64,000 bases of DNA from assembly GCA_016709145.1 (NCBI GenBank), contig JADJEK010000001.1, forward strand, positions 496,001 to 560,000. Direction: 5' to 3'. The DNA is from Planctomycetota bacterium. GTDB lineage: Bacteria > Planctomycetota > B15-G4 > JADJEK01. The first letter of the stretch is position 1. Each line of letters starts with the position of its first letter. Positions 8,973 to 18,078 of the stretch are shown in pieces. The notes under the pieces were generated by a model. That model did no database searches and was not told the DNA's origin. It saw only the letters and a program-made list of their open reading frames with translations. The position numbers and the translations under genes were made by a program.

Positions 8973-10577
8973 TCACACCACGACGTCGCCGTCCTTGCGA
9001 CCCGGCTTCTTCGTGCGCTTGCTCGGCTTCGCGGTCTTGTCGCGGATCGTGCGCGTGATGATCCGACGCAACTCGGTGATGGGCGTCGCGGGCGTCGTCG
9101 CCAGCAACTCCGCGGAGGTCGGCTTGCGCGAGCTCCGCGCGTCCTTCAGGCGCTGGTAGTCGAGGTAGTGCAGGTTCGCCTGGATGTTGTCCGAATTCGA
9201 GTGCAGCGACGCGAAGTAGAACTCCGCGATCGTCGCCTTGCGGTTGCGCAGTTCTTCGGCGAGGCGCAGCACGAGCGCCGGACGCGACGTGTTCTGCCGC
9301 TCGAACTCCGACCACCACACGCGCGCGGGGCCCGCGGTCTGGTCCCAGTCGATCTCGCGCTTGACGCGCTCGAGTTCGCGCAGGACGTCGGCGGGCGCCA
9401 TGTTCGTCGGGTCGCAGAACGTCATCGTCGCGCCGGACGCCGCCACGCGCACGATCGGCGTGGACGTCAACGCGCGCTTGCGGAGTTCTTCGATGCGCGC
9501 GAGCGGCGCGGTGCCGGGCGCCACGGGCTCCTTGCGTAGCGTCGGCTCTTGGCCCTTCGCCACCGTGTCGCGGCCGATCTCGATGGACGTGACGCCGTCC
9601 TGCGCGAGTTCGTGCATGCGGTAGTCGACCGAATCGAGCACGCGCAGCACCGTCCGAGTCAGGCCGCGCGCACCGGTGCCGAGCTTCAGCGCTTCGTCGG
9701 CGATCGAGAGCAGTGCGTCGGGCGTGAACTCGAGCTTGATCCCGTGCAGTGCGAACATGCGCTGTTGCTTCAGCAGGATCGACTCCTCGGCGGTCTTCAG
9801 GATGTTGACGAGGTCGTCGCGCTCGAGCGCCCGCAGCGCGGTGATCGTCGCGAAACGGCCGACGAACTCGGGGATGAAGCCGAACTTGACCAGGTCGGCC
9901 AGTTCGATGCTGGCGCCGTCTTGCACGCTCGCGCGCTCCCGCTCCGCGGACTTCTTCGACCGCTTGAAGCCGATCTCGGCGGCGCCCATGCGCTCGCGCA
10001 TGATCGCGTCGAGTTCGACGAACGCGCCGGAGCAGATGAACAGGATCTGCGACGTGTCGACCGAGTGCTCGTCGTTGCCGCGACCCTTCACGGTCACCGA
10101 GCAGCCGTCGAGCAGCGTCAGCAGCCCGTTCTGCACACCTTCGCCCGAAACGTCGCGCGACGAACCGAACGAGCGCCGGATCTTGTCGATCTCGTCGACG
10201 AACACGATGCCGCGCTGCGCGGCGCGCGCGTCGTAGTTCGTACTCGTCAGCAGGTTCTTCACGATCGTGTCGACCGGAGTGCCGACGTAGCCGGTCTCGA
10301 CCAGGCTCGTGGCCGACGCGAACGACAGCGGGACGTTCAGGAACCGCGCGAGCGTCTTGACCAGATAGGTCTTGCCCGAGCCGGTCGCGCCGAGCAGCAG
10401 CACGTGCTGCTTGCCGAAGTCGGAGGCCTTGCCGTCGAGGTCGCGCTCGGCCAGGGCGAGGTAGTGGTTGTAGACCGCGACCGCGAGGTCACGTTTCGCG
10501 CGCTCCTGCCCGAACACGTAGCGGTTCAGGTGGTCGATCATCTCGCGCGGCGTCGGCAGCGTGCGTGGCTCGGACAC
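8973..10577 (-). CDS. ClpX-like AAA+ ATPase without zinc domain, with C-terminal extension
   Basis: A 534-residue unfoldase-type AAA+ protein. Walker A GATGSGKT is at 63-70, pore loop GYVG at 96-99, Walker B FVDEIDK at 126-132, and IGF at 202-204, the tripeptide ClpX uses to dock on ClpP. It lacks the N-terminal zinc-binding domain of ordinary ClpX (the AAA+ module begins by residue 10). It carries about 130 extra C-terminal residues ending in a Lys/Arg-rich tail. A GTG start at 10577 was chosen because GGAGGAG lies eight bases upstream. It is convergent with the oxyR-type gene. It is likely a paralogue of the housekeeping ClpX; HslU is less likely because the GYVG loop context and IGF match ClpX. 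Confidence 0.8.
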   Translation of the reverse strand: MSEPRTLPTPREMIDHLNRYVFGQERAKRDLAVAVYNHYLALAERDLDGKASDFGKQHVLLLGATGSGKTYLVKTLARFLNVPLSFASATSLVETGYVGTPVDTIVKNLLTSTNYDARAAQRGIVFVDEIDKIRRSFGSSRDVSGEGVQNGLLTLLDGCSVTVKGRGNDEHSVDTSQILFICSGAFVELDAIMRERMGAAEIGFKRSKKSAERERASVQDGASIELADLVKFGFIPEFVGRFATITALRALERDDLVNILKTAEESILLKQQRMFALHGIKLEFTPDALLSIADEALKLGTGARGLTRTVLRVLDSVDYRMHELAQDGVTSIEIGRDTVAKGQEPTLRKEPVAPGTAPLARIEELRKRALTSTPIVRVAASGATMTFCDPTNMAPADVLRELERVKREIDWDQTAGPARVWWSEFERQNTSRPALVLRLAEELRNRKATIAEFYFASLHSNSDNIQANLHYLDYQRLKDARSSRKPTSAELLATTPATPITELRRIITRTIRDKTAKPSKRTKKPGRKDGDVVV

Positions 10578-10743
10578 GGTTCGGGCTCCTCCGCGCGCGT
10601 CGGCGCGCACCCATCGGCATCGGTCGATTCGGATCAACGCCCCGCGCAAGAGGCGGGCGCCCTGTTCCCGCGCGGATGGTAGCCGAGCCGGTTCGATCTG
10701 GCTCGCGCCGGTTCGTTCGTCGATGCCGTAGACTCCCCGCCCC

Positions 10744-11517
10744 ATGCCGTCGACCACCCCGTTCCCGCAGTCGATCTCGATGGTGCTCCCCGCGTTCAAC
10801 GAGGAGGAGAACATCGTCGAGGCCGCGCGCCAATGCCTCGAGTTCGCGACCAAACGCTTCGCTTCCGCCGAAGTCATCGTCGTCGACGACGGCTCGAAGG
10901 ACGACACCGCGAAGGTCGTCACCGAGCTCGCGCGCGACTGGCCGCAACTGAAGCTGATCTCGTTCCCGCACAACCGCGGCTACGGCGCGGCGATCGCCGA
11001 GGGCTTCCGCGCCGCGACCGGCGAACTCGTGTTCTTCACCGACGCGGACTTGCAGTTCGACGTGCGCGAACTCGCCGACCTCGTGCCGCTGCTCGAGAAC
11101 GCCGACGCGGTGATGGGCTTTCGCGTCTACCGCTACGACTCGGTGCTGCGCTGCATCCTGAGCTGGACCTACAACCGCATCGTGCGCGTGCTGTTCCGCG
11201 TGAAGGTTCGCGACGTCGATTGCTCGTTCAAGCTGTTCTCGCGCAAGGTCGTCGACCAGCTCCACCTCGAGTCGACCGACTTCTTCATCGACACCGAGAT
11301 GGTCGCGCGCACGCGACGCCTCGGCTTCCGCATCGTCGAGAAGGGTGTGCGGCACTATCCGCGCAAGCACGGCCACACGACGGTGCGCGCGAGCCATATC
11401 CCGAAGACGCTGTGGACCGTGGCGCGCATGTGGTGGCGCATCCAATTCGGACGCGTGGCGCGCCCGGCGCCGACGAGCCAGGCGAATCGGGCGAACCAGG
11501 CGAACTCCGCGCGATGA
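10744..11517 (+). CDS. Family 2 glycosyltransferase (dolichol-phosphate mannosyltransferase type)
   Basis: A 257-residue GT-A fold glycosyltransferase. Motifs include MVLPAFNEEENI near the N-terminus, VIVVDDGSKDDT for nucleotide binding, and TDADLQFD with the DxD-type metal site. It lacks C-terminal membrane helices. Members move a sugar from a nucleotide sugar to a polyprenyl phosphate or a growing glycan at the inner face of the membrane. The stop overlaps the start of the methyltransferase gene by ATGA (11514-11517). The three-gene set with the methyltransferase and the large membrane protein suggests lipid-linked sugar supply for a membrane GT-C enzyme; that job is inferred. Confidence 0.85.
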   Translation: MPSTTPFPQSISMVLPAFNEEENIVEAARQCLEFATKRFASAEVIVVDDGSKDDTAKVVTELARDWPQLKLISFPHNRGYGAAIAEGFRAATGELVFFTDADLQFDVRELADLVPLLENADAVMGFRVYRYDSVLRCILSWTYNRIVRVLFRVKVRDVDCSFKLFSRKVVDQLHLESTDFFIDTEMVARTRRLGFRIVEKGVRHYPRKHGHTTVRASHIPKTLWTVARMWWRIQFGRVARPAPTSQANRANQANSAR

Positions 11518-12272
11518 AGGCCACGGTGCATGAGGTCTACCGCAGCGAGACCGACCACTGGTGGTTCGCCGCGCGACGCTCGATCTTCGCGCGCGTGCTC
11601 GACGTCTGGACCAAGGGCAAGCGCGTGCGGCGCGTGCTCGATCTCGGTCCGGGCTTCGGCGTGAATGCGCCGGTGCTGGCGCCGCGCGGGCATTGGATCC
11701 CGCTCGACGTCGCGGCGCCGTCGTTGAACGGATGTCGCGCGAGCGGGCCCGCGCTGCCGGTCCGCGCCGACGCGACACAGCCGCCGTTCCGTAGCGGGTC
11801 CCTCGATCTGATCTGCGCGCTCGACGTGCTCGAACACCTCGACGACGACGCTGGCGCGCTGCGCGCTTGGCGCGACGCGATCGCGCAGGACGGCACGCTG
11901 CTGCTCAGCGTGCCCGCGTTCCAGGTCCTGTGGGGACGGCAAGACGTGTTGTCCGAGCATCGCCGCCGCTACCGCGCGCCGCAGTTGCGCGCCCGGCTCG
12001 AAGCCGCGGGGTTCACGGTGCGCCATCTCACGTACTTCAACTCCGTGCTGTTCCTGCCGATCCTCGCGGTGCGGCTCGCGATGCGGCCGTTCCTCGCGCG
12101 TTCGGTCGCGGCCGGGGGATCGGACTTGTCGATGCCGATGCCGATCGTCGGCGGTCTGTTGCGCGCGCTGCTCGCCGCGGAGCGCTTCTGGATCGCGCGC
12201 CATCGCTTGCCCTTCGGCGTGTCGCTGCTCGCGGTCGCGACGCCGACGCCGCCTACGGAGACGCCTCGATGA
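11514..12272 (+). CDS. SAM-dependent class I methyltransferase
   Basis: A 252-residue methyltransferase. The SAM-binding motif I is VLDLGPGFGVNAPVL, with acidic motif IPLDV after it and the motif IV/V region LICALDVLEHLDDD. The opening HEVYRSETDHWWFAARR is typical of glycan- or lipid-associated methyltransferases found beside glycosyltransferases. It is coupled on both sides: ATGA overlap with the glycosyltransferase at 11514-11517 and with the membrane protein at 12269-12272. The methyl acceptor is not known. Confidence 0.82.
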   Translation: MKATVHEVYRSETDHWWFAARRSIFARVLDVWTKGKRVRRVLDLGPGFGVNAPVLAPRGHWIPLDVAAPSLNGCRASGPALPVRADATQPPFRSGSLDLICALDVLEHLDDDAGALRAWRDAIAQDGTLLLSVPAFQVLWGRQDVLSEHRRRYRAPQLRARLEAAGFTVRHLTYFNSVLFLPILAVRLAMRPFLARSVAAGGSDLSMPMPIVGGLLRALLAAERFWIARHRLPFGVSLLAVATPTPPTETPR

Positions 12273-14011
12273 GCAAGGGCTTGTTGATCGCGGCGCTGCT
12301 GTACCTCGCGTTGGCGTCCGCGTACGTGGTGAAGACCCCGGCCTTCGAGGGGCCGGACGAGAACGACCATTGGTTCTACGCGTGGCAACTCGCGAACTCG
12401 CAGGCCATGCCTGTCGCGCGCTTCACGGCGCGCGAACTCGGTCGGCCCGTCATCGACGAGGCCGGGCTCGCGCACCATCCGCCGCTGTACTACGCATTGC
12501 TCGCGGGAGCGATGGAGCTCGCGCAGCGGCGGGACACCGTGGCCTCGCAGCTCACGAATCCCGAGAACTTGCAGAGCACGCCCGCGGGCGCGTTCTTGTG
12601 GCTGCATGGCGCGGACGAGGATGCCCCGGTCTCGCGCGAGATCCGCTTCCTGCGGCTGCTGCGGCTGTTCTCCGTCGTGTGCGGACTGGTCACGTTGGTC
12701 GCGACGTGGGTGCTGGCGCGGCTCGCGTTCCCGCGGCGGCTCGCGGTCGCGGACGTCGCGGCGCTGCTGCTCGCGACGATGCCCGCGTTCTCGTTCCATC
12801 ACGCCGTGCTCGACAACGGCAACCTCGCGGCGACGTTCGCCCACGCCGCGTTGGTCGTGCTGTGCGCCGCGATCACCGCGAAGCGCTTCGACGTGCGCAT
12901 CGCCATCGCGGGCGGGCTGCTACTCGGGCTGTGTCTCGTGACGAAGTTGACGACGCTGGCGCTGTTGCCGTTGTTCGGCGTGGTCGCGGCGATCGCGGTC
13001 TGGAACGCGCCGCGGCGTGGTCCGGCGGCCATCGCGATGCTCGTCGGCGGCGTCGTCGTGGCGGCGATCGCGGGTTGGTTCTTCGTCCGCAACGTGCAGT
13101 TGTACGGCGATCTGCTCGGCGGCGCGGCGCACGAGCGTGTCTACGCCAGCATCCGCGTGCCGGATGGACGCGCCATCGAGTGGCTGCGCGTCGGCTTCTT
13201 CCCGAACATCTTCACGTCGTTGCTCGGCATGTTCGGCAACTGGACCGTGCCGCCGCACGCGGCGCTGGTGACGTTCGGCAAGGTCATCGCGGCCGTCGCC
13301 GCGTGCGGAGTGGTCTTCAACCTGGTGAAGCCGCGACGCGACGCACGCAAAAGCGTGGTCTGGGCGCTCGTCGGCGCCGCGGGGCTCGTGTTCCTCGCGA
13401 CGCTGCACTTCAACCTGACGTTCCGTCAACCGCAGGGGCGCTACTTGTTCCCCGCGATCGGGCCGATCGCGATCGTGCTCGCCGCGGGACTCGTGCGCGT
13501 GATCACGCCGATGCGCGAAGCCATGCGGCACGGCGCGGGAGTGTTGTTCGCGTTGACGTTGATCGGCGTCGCGCTCCTCACGTACGAGAAGCACTTCGTG
13601 CCGGCGTTCGATCGCTCGTTGGTCCGCGCGCCGCCGCGCCACGCGAGTCTCGTGTCGGCGTGCACGGCGCGCTCGTCGCCGCCGGGCATCGTGCTGCGCG
13701 GCCCCGACGACGGGGCGCGACTCGACCTGCCGCCGCGATTGAGCTGGGAACCGCTGCAAGACCCGGACGCGCGGTACGCCCTCTACGTGTTCACGCCGGC
13801 GGGACGCATCTACTTCGCCTCGCACGAATGGTTGAACCTCGAGCTCGAGGGCGACGGCTACGACGTACCGAGCGTGCTGTGGGACTCGCTCCCGCAGGGT
13901 GAAGAGCTGATCTGGAACGTCCGCCGCATCGCGGATCGGTCTCGGCACGAGAGTCCGCACGAGATGCCGACCGGCGCCGGCCGGGCGTTCGTGCGTTCAC
14001 CCAAGCCGTGA
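12269..14011 (+). CDS. Polytopic DUF2142/GT-C-like membrane protein
   Basis: A 580-residue integral membrane protein with roughly ten hydrophobic segments in its first 460 residues and a soluble C-terminal part of about 120 residues. The block AFEGPDENDHWFYAWQLA after the first helix resembles the PDE-x-x-H motif of DUF2142 and related ArnT/PMT-type GT-C proteins, where acidic loop residues are catalytic. Family members use polyprenyl-phosphate sugars on the outer face of the membrane. It is translationally coupled to the methyltransferase and follows the dolichol-phosphate-type transferase, which could make its donor. Acceptor and true activity are inferred only. Confidence 0.7.
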   Translation: MSKGLLIAALLYLALASAYVVKTPAFEGPDENDHWFYAWQLANSQAMPVARFTARELGRPVIDEAGLAHHPPLYYALLAGAMELAQRRDTVASQLTNPENLQSTPAGAFLWLHGADEDAPVSREIRFLRLLRLFSVVCGLVTLVATWVLARLAFPRRLAVADVAALLLATMPAFSFHHAVLDNGNLAATFAHAALVVLCAAITAKRFDVRIAIAGGLLLGLCLVTKLTTLALLPLFGVVAAIAVWNAPRRGPAAIAMLVGGVVVAAIAGWFFVRNVQLYGDLLGGAAHERVYASIRVPDGRAIEWLRVGFFPNIFTSLLGMFGNWTVPPHAALVTFGKVIAAVAACGVVFNLVKPRRDARKSVVWALVGAAGLVFLATLHFNLTFRQPQGRYLFPAIGPIAIVLAAGLVRVITPMREAMRHGAGVLFALTLIGVALLTYEKHFVPAFDRSLVRAPPRHASLVSACTARSSPPGIVLRGPDDGARLDLPPRLSWEPLQDPDARYALYVFTPAGRIYFASHEWLNLELEGDGYDVPSVLWDSLPQGEELIWNVRRIADRSRHESPHEMPTGAGRAFVRSPKP

Positions 14012-14257
14012 CGTGAACGCGCCGAACTCCGTCACCGAGCACGCCGCGGACGCGATGGACCGCGGCGCTGCATCCGTTTCGCACCGCCCTTGAAAGAAAA
14101 CGCGAGGCGGTCTACCGAACCCCTCAAGTCTTTTTCGGATCGGATCGAAATCGCCTTCGGTGAGCGCGAGCGTCGCGCGGTTCAGAGGGCAGGGCCGGCG
14201 ACGACGTGCACACTCCGAAATTCACGCACCGAGTCCGCCTGCCGTGCAGCAAATCCC

Positions 14258-14611
14258 ATGAGCCTCGCCGCAACCCGACTCCCCCGTGAACGTCTGGCCC
14301 GCCTGCGCGGAGCCGCCAATGCGAAGAAGGCCGGAAAGGGCATCACGCGCTGGCACCTGTCGTCGGACTCGATGCAGGTGATCCGCTACGTCTATCCCGC
14401 GGGCGCGTCGTTCACGGCGCACCAGCACCCGCAGGAGCAGGCGTTCTTCCTGATCAAGGGCTCCGTCGCGTTCATGGTCGAAGACCGCGAACACGTCCTC
14501 GAGCCCGGCGACGCCATCATCGTGCCGCCCAACGTCGCGCACTCGAGCCGCGTGCTGTCGGCCGAGCCAGCCGAGGGCTTGGTCGTCCTCTCGCCGCCGC
14601 GCGAGCGCTGA
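14258..14611 (+). CDS. Small cupin protein
   Basis: A 117-residue single cupin domain. Metal-ligand motif 1 is FTAHQHPQEQAFFLIKG (His55, His57) and motif 2 is EPGDAIIVPPNVAH (His94), the conserved beta-barrel signatures. Small cupins of this kind are sugar-binding, dioxygenase-like or regulatory proteins, and sequence alone does not separate these. It stands alone, 246 bases after the membrane protein gene, and is followed by the palindromic repeats at 14637-14710. Confidence 0.8.
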   Translation: MSLAATRLPRERLARLRGAANAKKAGKGITRWHLSSDSMQVIRYVYPAGASFTAHQHPQEQAFFLIKGSVAFMVEDREHVLEPGDAIIVPPNVAHSSRVLSAEPAEGLVVLSPPRER

Positions 14612-14636
14612 CCCAGCACCGCCCCAACCGACCCGA

Positions 14637-14710
14637 GCCCGCGTGCGAATGCCGCCGGCAATCCGACGCGGGTACCCGCGTGCGAATGCCGGCGGCATTC
14701 GCACGCGGGC
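14637..14710. repeat. REP-like palindrome with GCCGCCGGC core
   Basis: Perfect 20-bp arms (14637-14656 and 14691-14710, starting GCCCGCGTGCGAATGCCGCC) around a second internal palindrome, CGCGGGTACCCGCG. The outer arm sequence recurs with small changes at 30375-30452, so this is a dispersed palindromic family placed after genes. It could act as a transcript-stabilising or terminating structure after the cupin gene. Confidence 0.7.
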
Positions 14711-14752
14711 TAAGACCTTATTCCGGTGACACTTGCGGTCGAGCGATCGCCC

Positions 14753-14828
14753 GACCCGGACGAAGTAGCCGCCGGCTGCTTCGTCCGGCTGGCCGGACAG
14801 GATTGCCGGCGGCTACTTCGTCCGGGTC
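14753..14828. terminator. Long hairpin at the 3' end of the DUF4863 gene
   Basis: Perfect 23-bp arms (14753-14775 and 14806-14828), beginning GACCCGGACGAAGTAGCC, with a further small hairpin in the loop. The right arm runs into the stop codon of the leftward DUF4863 gene, so it probably ends that transcript. No T-tract is present, so it may be a stabilising rather than intrinsic terminator structure. Confidence 0.5.
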
Positions 14829-15288
14829 AACCGAAGACGCACGCGCCCTGCGGGAGCCAATAGAGGATCAGCATCTTGCCCGCGCGCACCGTCGGGACGT
14901 GACGGCTGGCCTTCGGCATCACGATCCACGTCGCCGCGCGCGCTTCGAACGTCGGCTGTCCCGTGATCGGCAGACACAGACAGAACTCGCCGTTCGGGTG
15001 CGTATGCACCGGACCGGCGACGTCGTCCATCAGCACCGCGTCGATCGAAACCCCCGTGCTCGACTCGGTCGGCTTCACGACCCGCGAGTACTTGAGGTTC
15101 GGCTCGCCGCGATTGCAGATCGCGCCCGACGTCACGGCCATCATCGCGGCCTTCGCCAACGCCTGCACTTCATCGGACGTCACCGGGAACTCCGCGTTGA
15201 GCGCGCGCTCGCACGCCTCGGGATTCGAAGCATCGAGCGTGGCGACGAACGTCGAGATCGGATCGAGCAGCGAGTTCAGTTCGCTCAT
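14827..15288 (-). CDS. DUF4863 cupin protein, 4-hydroxylaminobenzoate lyase-like
   Basis: A 153-residue cupin-type protein. The key block PVHTHPNGEFCLCLP (His95, His97, Glu101) and the C-terminal PTVRAGKMLILYWLPQG match the family that contains PnbB, the lyase converting 4-hydroxylaminobenzoate to 3,4-dihydroxybenzoate and ammonia. The true substrate need not be a nitroaromatic product. It lies directly downstream of the ABC exporter genes, with a 13-base gap after the permease stop, so it may be co-transcribed with them. Its link to the benzoyl-CoA operon 30 kb away is only thematic. Confidence 0.6.
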   Translation of the reverse strand: MSELNSLLDPISTFVATLDASNPEACERALNAEFPVTSDEVQALAKAAMMAVTSGAICNRGEPNLKYSRVVKPTESSTGVSIDAVLMDDVAGPVHTHPNGEFCLCLPITGQPTFEARAATWIVMPKASRHVPTVRAGKMLILYWLPQGACVFG

Positions 15289-15301
15289 GACGCGAGCCTC
15301 C

Positions 15302-16981
15302 TCACTTCGTCGGCCCGTGGGTGCGCTCGGGCACTTGGCCGACCGGAGCCTTGATCCACACGATGATGTCCTTGAACGACGGCGCCTTGCCGCTCATGAG
15401 GATGCCGACGCGGAAGACCTTCGCCGCGGCCCACATGACGATCACGATCGACACGAGCAACAGCGCGGTCGTCGTCACGTACTCCATCAAGGTGGGCGGA
15501 CCGGCCGCGCGGTTCATCATCACGAACGGCGTGAACGGCGGGATGTACGACATGATCACCGCGAGCCGGCTGTTCGGATCCTGAGCCAAGAACGCGATCG
15601 CCATGATCGGGATCATCATGACCACGCTGATCGGGCCCATCAGGTTCTGCGCTTCCTTCAACGTGTCGCACGCCGCTCCGACGCCGACGAGCAGCGACGC
15701 GTAGAACAGGTAGCCGAGCGTGAAGTAGACGAGGAACGACAACAGCAAGTACGGATCGGTCGCGATCTGCGAGATGTCGAAGTCGAACTTGATCGCGAGC
15801 AGTCCCGGCAAGTACTTGAAGATCAGCACGAACGACAACGTCCACGACCCGACCATCAGCAGGCCGGTCATCGCGATGCCGAAGATCTTGCCCATCATCA
15901 ACTGCAGCGGCGACACCGACGACAGCAGGACCTCGATGATGCGGCTCGACTTCTCCTCGATCGTGTTCGTCAGCAGCATCTGCGTGATCGTGAAGATCGA
16001 GATCCACAGGATGTAGGCGAACACCATCGGCGCCCATTGGCGCGCCTTGTCGGCCTTGGTCGATTCCTCTTCCTTGCCGCCCTTGCCGATCTTGCGCGAG
16101 TCGACGACGAGCGGCTTCTGGACCCACTGCGCCGTCAGCTTGTCGATGTCCTTCTCGTCGAGTCGCTTGTCGCGCACCACGGCGTTCGCGTGCCGCGAGA
16201 ACCAATCGAGCAGGTCGCCATCCGTCAGGTTCGCCGACGCGTAGCGCAGCCCATCGCCCTTGAGGACCGGGTCGGTGCCGATGACGAAGTACGCAAAGAG
16301 ATCGCCCTTGGCGATCTTCTGGTTCAACGCCTCGAACACTTCGTCTTCGCCACCCGTCGGCAGCTCGATGCGCTCGTAGAGCTTCTTCGCCGTGCGTGCT
16401 TCGAACTTCGAAGCCGCTTCGGGCGGCAAGCTCTTCCACCACTGCTGGACGCTGTCCCGCAACGGAGCGAGTCGCTCGGAAGCCTGGCGTAGCGCGTCCT
16501 TCATCGACGCGAGCGGCAGTTGGCACTCGAACGCCGACGGGTCGCCGATGAACATCGCGACGCCTTCGAGAACCTCGTCTTCCTTCTTCTCGCGCGCTCG
16601 CTTGCGGTCGGCCTCGGGCAGCGCGGGATCGGGAACGAGCGCGGGGTTGTCCCAGATCTGGTCGAGCGTGTCGACGAACTTGCGCAGCAGCTCCGGGAAC
16701 TCGGCGTAGCGCGCGGGATCGTCGCGTCGCGCGTCGATCGCCTCGCGCAGCACGCGCTGCATGTCGGGCATCGCCGCGCGTTCGTCGATCGCGGCGAGCA
16801 TCCAGCCGCTCCGATCGACGACTGCGTACTTGCGAACTTCCTTCTGACCTTCGAGGAACCGGGGCAGCGCGACGGACACCACCATGATGATCGGCAGCAT
16901 CAGCACGCCGACCCAGAAGCCCTTGGTACGGATGTTCTCCAGCACTTCGCGCCGAGCGACGAGCCAAGTCTTGTTACTCAT
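15302..16981 (-). CDS. ABC-2 type exporter permease (NatB-like)
   Basis: A 559-residue membrane subunit. A first helix near residues 19-40 (GVLMLPIIMVVSVAL) is followed by an extracytoplasmic region of about 290 residues. Six or so helices then run from about residue 325, including the block SSRIIEVLLSSVSPLQLMMG, which is diagnostic of NatB/ABC-2 permeases. These proteins export sodium, lipids or drugs with an ATPase partner. Its start overlaps the ATPase gene stop by eight bases (16974-16981). The large soluble region between helix 1 and helix 2 is a normal feature of this subgroup. Confidence 0.88.
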   Translation of the reverse strand: MSNKTWLVARREVLENIRTKGFWVGVLMLPIIMVVSVALPRFLEGQKEVRKYAVVDRSGWMLAAIDERAAMPDMQRVLREAIDARRDDPARYAEFPELLRKFVDTLDQIWDNPALVPDPALPEADRKRAREKKEDEVLEGVAMFIGDPSAFECQLPLASMKDALRQASERLAPLRDSVQQWWKSLPPEAASKFEARTAKKLYERIELPTGGEDEVFEALNQKIAKGDLFAYFVIGTDPVLKGDGLRYASANLTDGDLLDWFSRHANAVVRDKRLDEKDIDKLTAQWVQKPLVVDSRKIGKGGKEEESTKADKARQWAPMVFAYILWISIFTITQMLLTNTIEEKSSRIIEVLLSSVSPLQLMMGKIFGIAMTGLLMVGSWTLSFVLIFKYLPGLLAIKFDFDISQIATDPYLLLSFLVYFTLGYLFYASLLVGVGAACDTLKEAQNLMGPISVVMMIPIMAIAFLAQDPNSRLAVIMSYIPPFTPFVMMNRAAGPPTLMEYVTTTALLLVSIVIVMWAAAKVFRVGILMSGKAPSFKDIIVWIKAPVGQVPERTHGPTK

Positions 16982-17879
16982 GGGACTCCCCCTTCACGGC
17001 GCGGAAGAACACTTCGTGCAGCGAGGGCTCGCGCAAATCGAAGCGGCGGATGACGAGACGACCGACCAGGCGCTTCAGGATCTCCTGTGGATCCGTCCCG
17101 GTGGCGAGGAAGATCTCGGCGTGCTTGCCGGAGTCGTTGATGCGCGTGATCCCGGGCAGTTCGCGCAGGATCGACGAGTCGCCGTCGTAGTCGATCTGGA
17201 TGCCGCGATCGCCGCCGGTCTTCACTTCCGCGAGCGTGCCGTCGAGGACCTTCTGGCCGCGATGGATCATCACGATGCCGTCGCAGAGCTTCTCGGCGTT
17301 CTCCATGACGTGCGTCGAGAAGATCACCGTGCGCCCGTCGCGCTTCATCTTCAGGATGACCTCGCGCATCATCTCGACGTTCACCGGGTCGAGCCCGGAG
17401 AACGGCTCGTCGAGGATCACGAGCTCGGGGTCGTGCATGATCGTCGCGAGGATTTGGACCTTCTGGCCCATGCCCTTCGACAGTTGCTCGCACCGGTGAT
17501 CGGAGAACTCACCGAGCCCGACGGTCTCGAGCAGTTGGCGCGCCTTGACCTTGGCGTCGGCCTTCGGCACGCCCTTCAGCGTTCCGAAGTAGGCGAGCAG
17601 CTCCCACGCCTTCATCTTCTTGTAGAGGCCCTTCTCCTCGGGCAAGTACCCGAGCCGGTCCTTGATGGACTCCGAGTTGGGCTCGCCGAGCACCGTGATC
17701 TGCCCCGAGTCGGGGTAGTAGATGCTCATGATCATGCGGATCGTGGTGGTCTTGCCGGCTCCGTTTTGCCCGAGGAACCCGTAGATCGACCCGGCGGGAA
17801 TCCGCAGCGAGATCGCATCGACGGCCTGGTGGGAGCCGAACCGCTTCGACACGTGGTCGAGCGTCAGCGCGTCGGTCAT
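16974..17879 (-). CDS. ABC exporter ATP-binding subunit (NatA-like)
   Basis: A 301-residue ATPase. Walker A is GQNGAGKTT at about residues 37-45, the signature LSKGMGQ, and Walker B LVILDEPFSGLDP. After the ATPase core there is a C-terminal DUF4162-type region (about residues 215-301), common in ATPases paired with ABC-2 permeases. It powers the permease encoded by the overlapping downstream gene. The ATG at 17879 was chosen because the upstream in-frame residues are low-complexity Arg/Asp repeats with no conserved character. Substrate is unknown. Confidence 0.9.
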   Translation of the reverse strand: MTDALTLDHVSKRFGSHQAVDAISLRIPAGSIYGFLGQNGAGKTTTIRMIMSIYYPDSGQITVLGEPNSESIKDRLGYLPEEKGLYKKMKAWELLAYFGTLKGVPKADAKVKARQLLETVGLGEFSDHRCEQLSKGMGQKVQILATIMHDPELVILDEPFSGLDPVNVEMMREVILKMKRDGRTVIFSTHVMENAEKLCDGIVMIHRGQKVLDGTLAEVKTGGDRGIQIDYDGDSSILRELPGITRINDSGKHAEIFLATGTDPQEILKRLVGRLVIRRFDLREPSLHEVFFRAVKGESHE

Positions 17880-18078
17880 TGGTTGCTCTTCATTCCGTTG
17901 GAGAGGGGTGCCGCCCTCGAAGCGCGAGAGTCTAGCGCTCCGGGGGTCCCTGTCATCCCTCGCGCCCTTCGCGTCCCTCTCATCCCTCTCGTCCCTCGCC
18001 ATCCCCGCAGAATCCCCATCCCGCCCACCCCCGCCCCCGCGTTACCCTCCTTCCCTCGTTCCCCAGCGGGACCCACGC

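Noticed and set aside
17945..18000. Tandem CGTCCCTCT-like repeats before the DUF1592 gene as a regulatory array
   Set aside because: The units are imperfect and low-complexity. No dyad or known site is visible, so no function is claimed.
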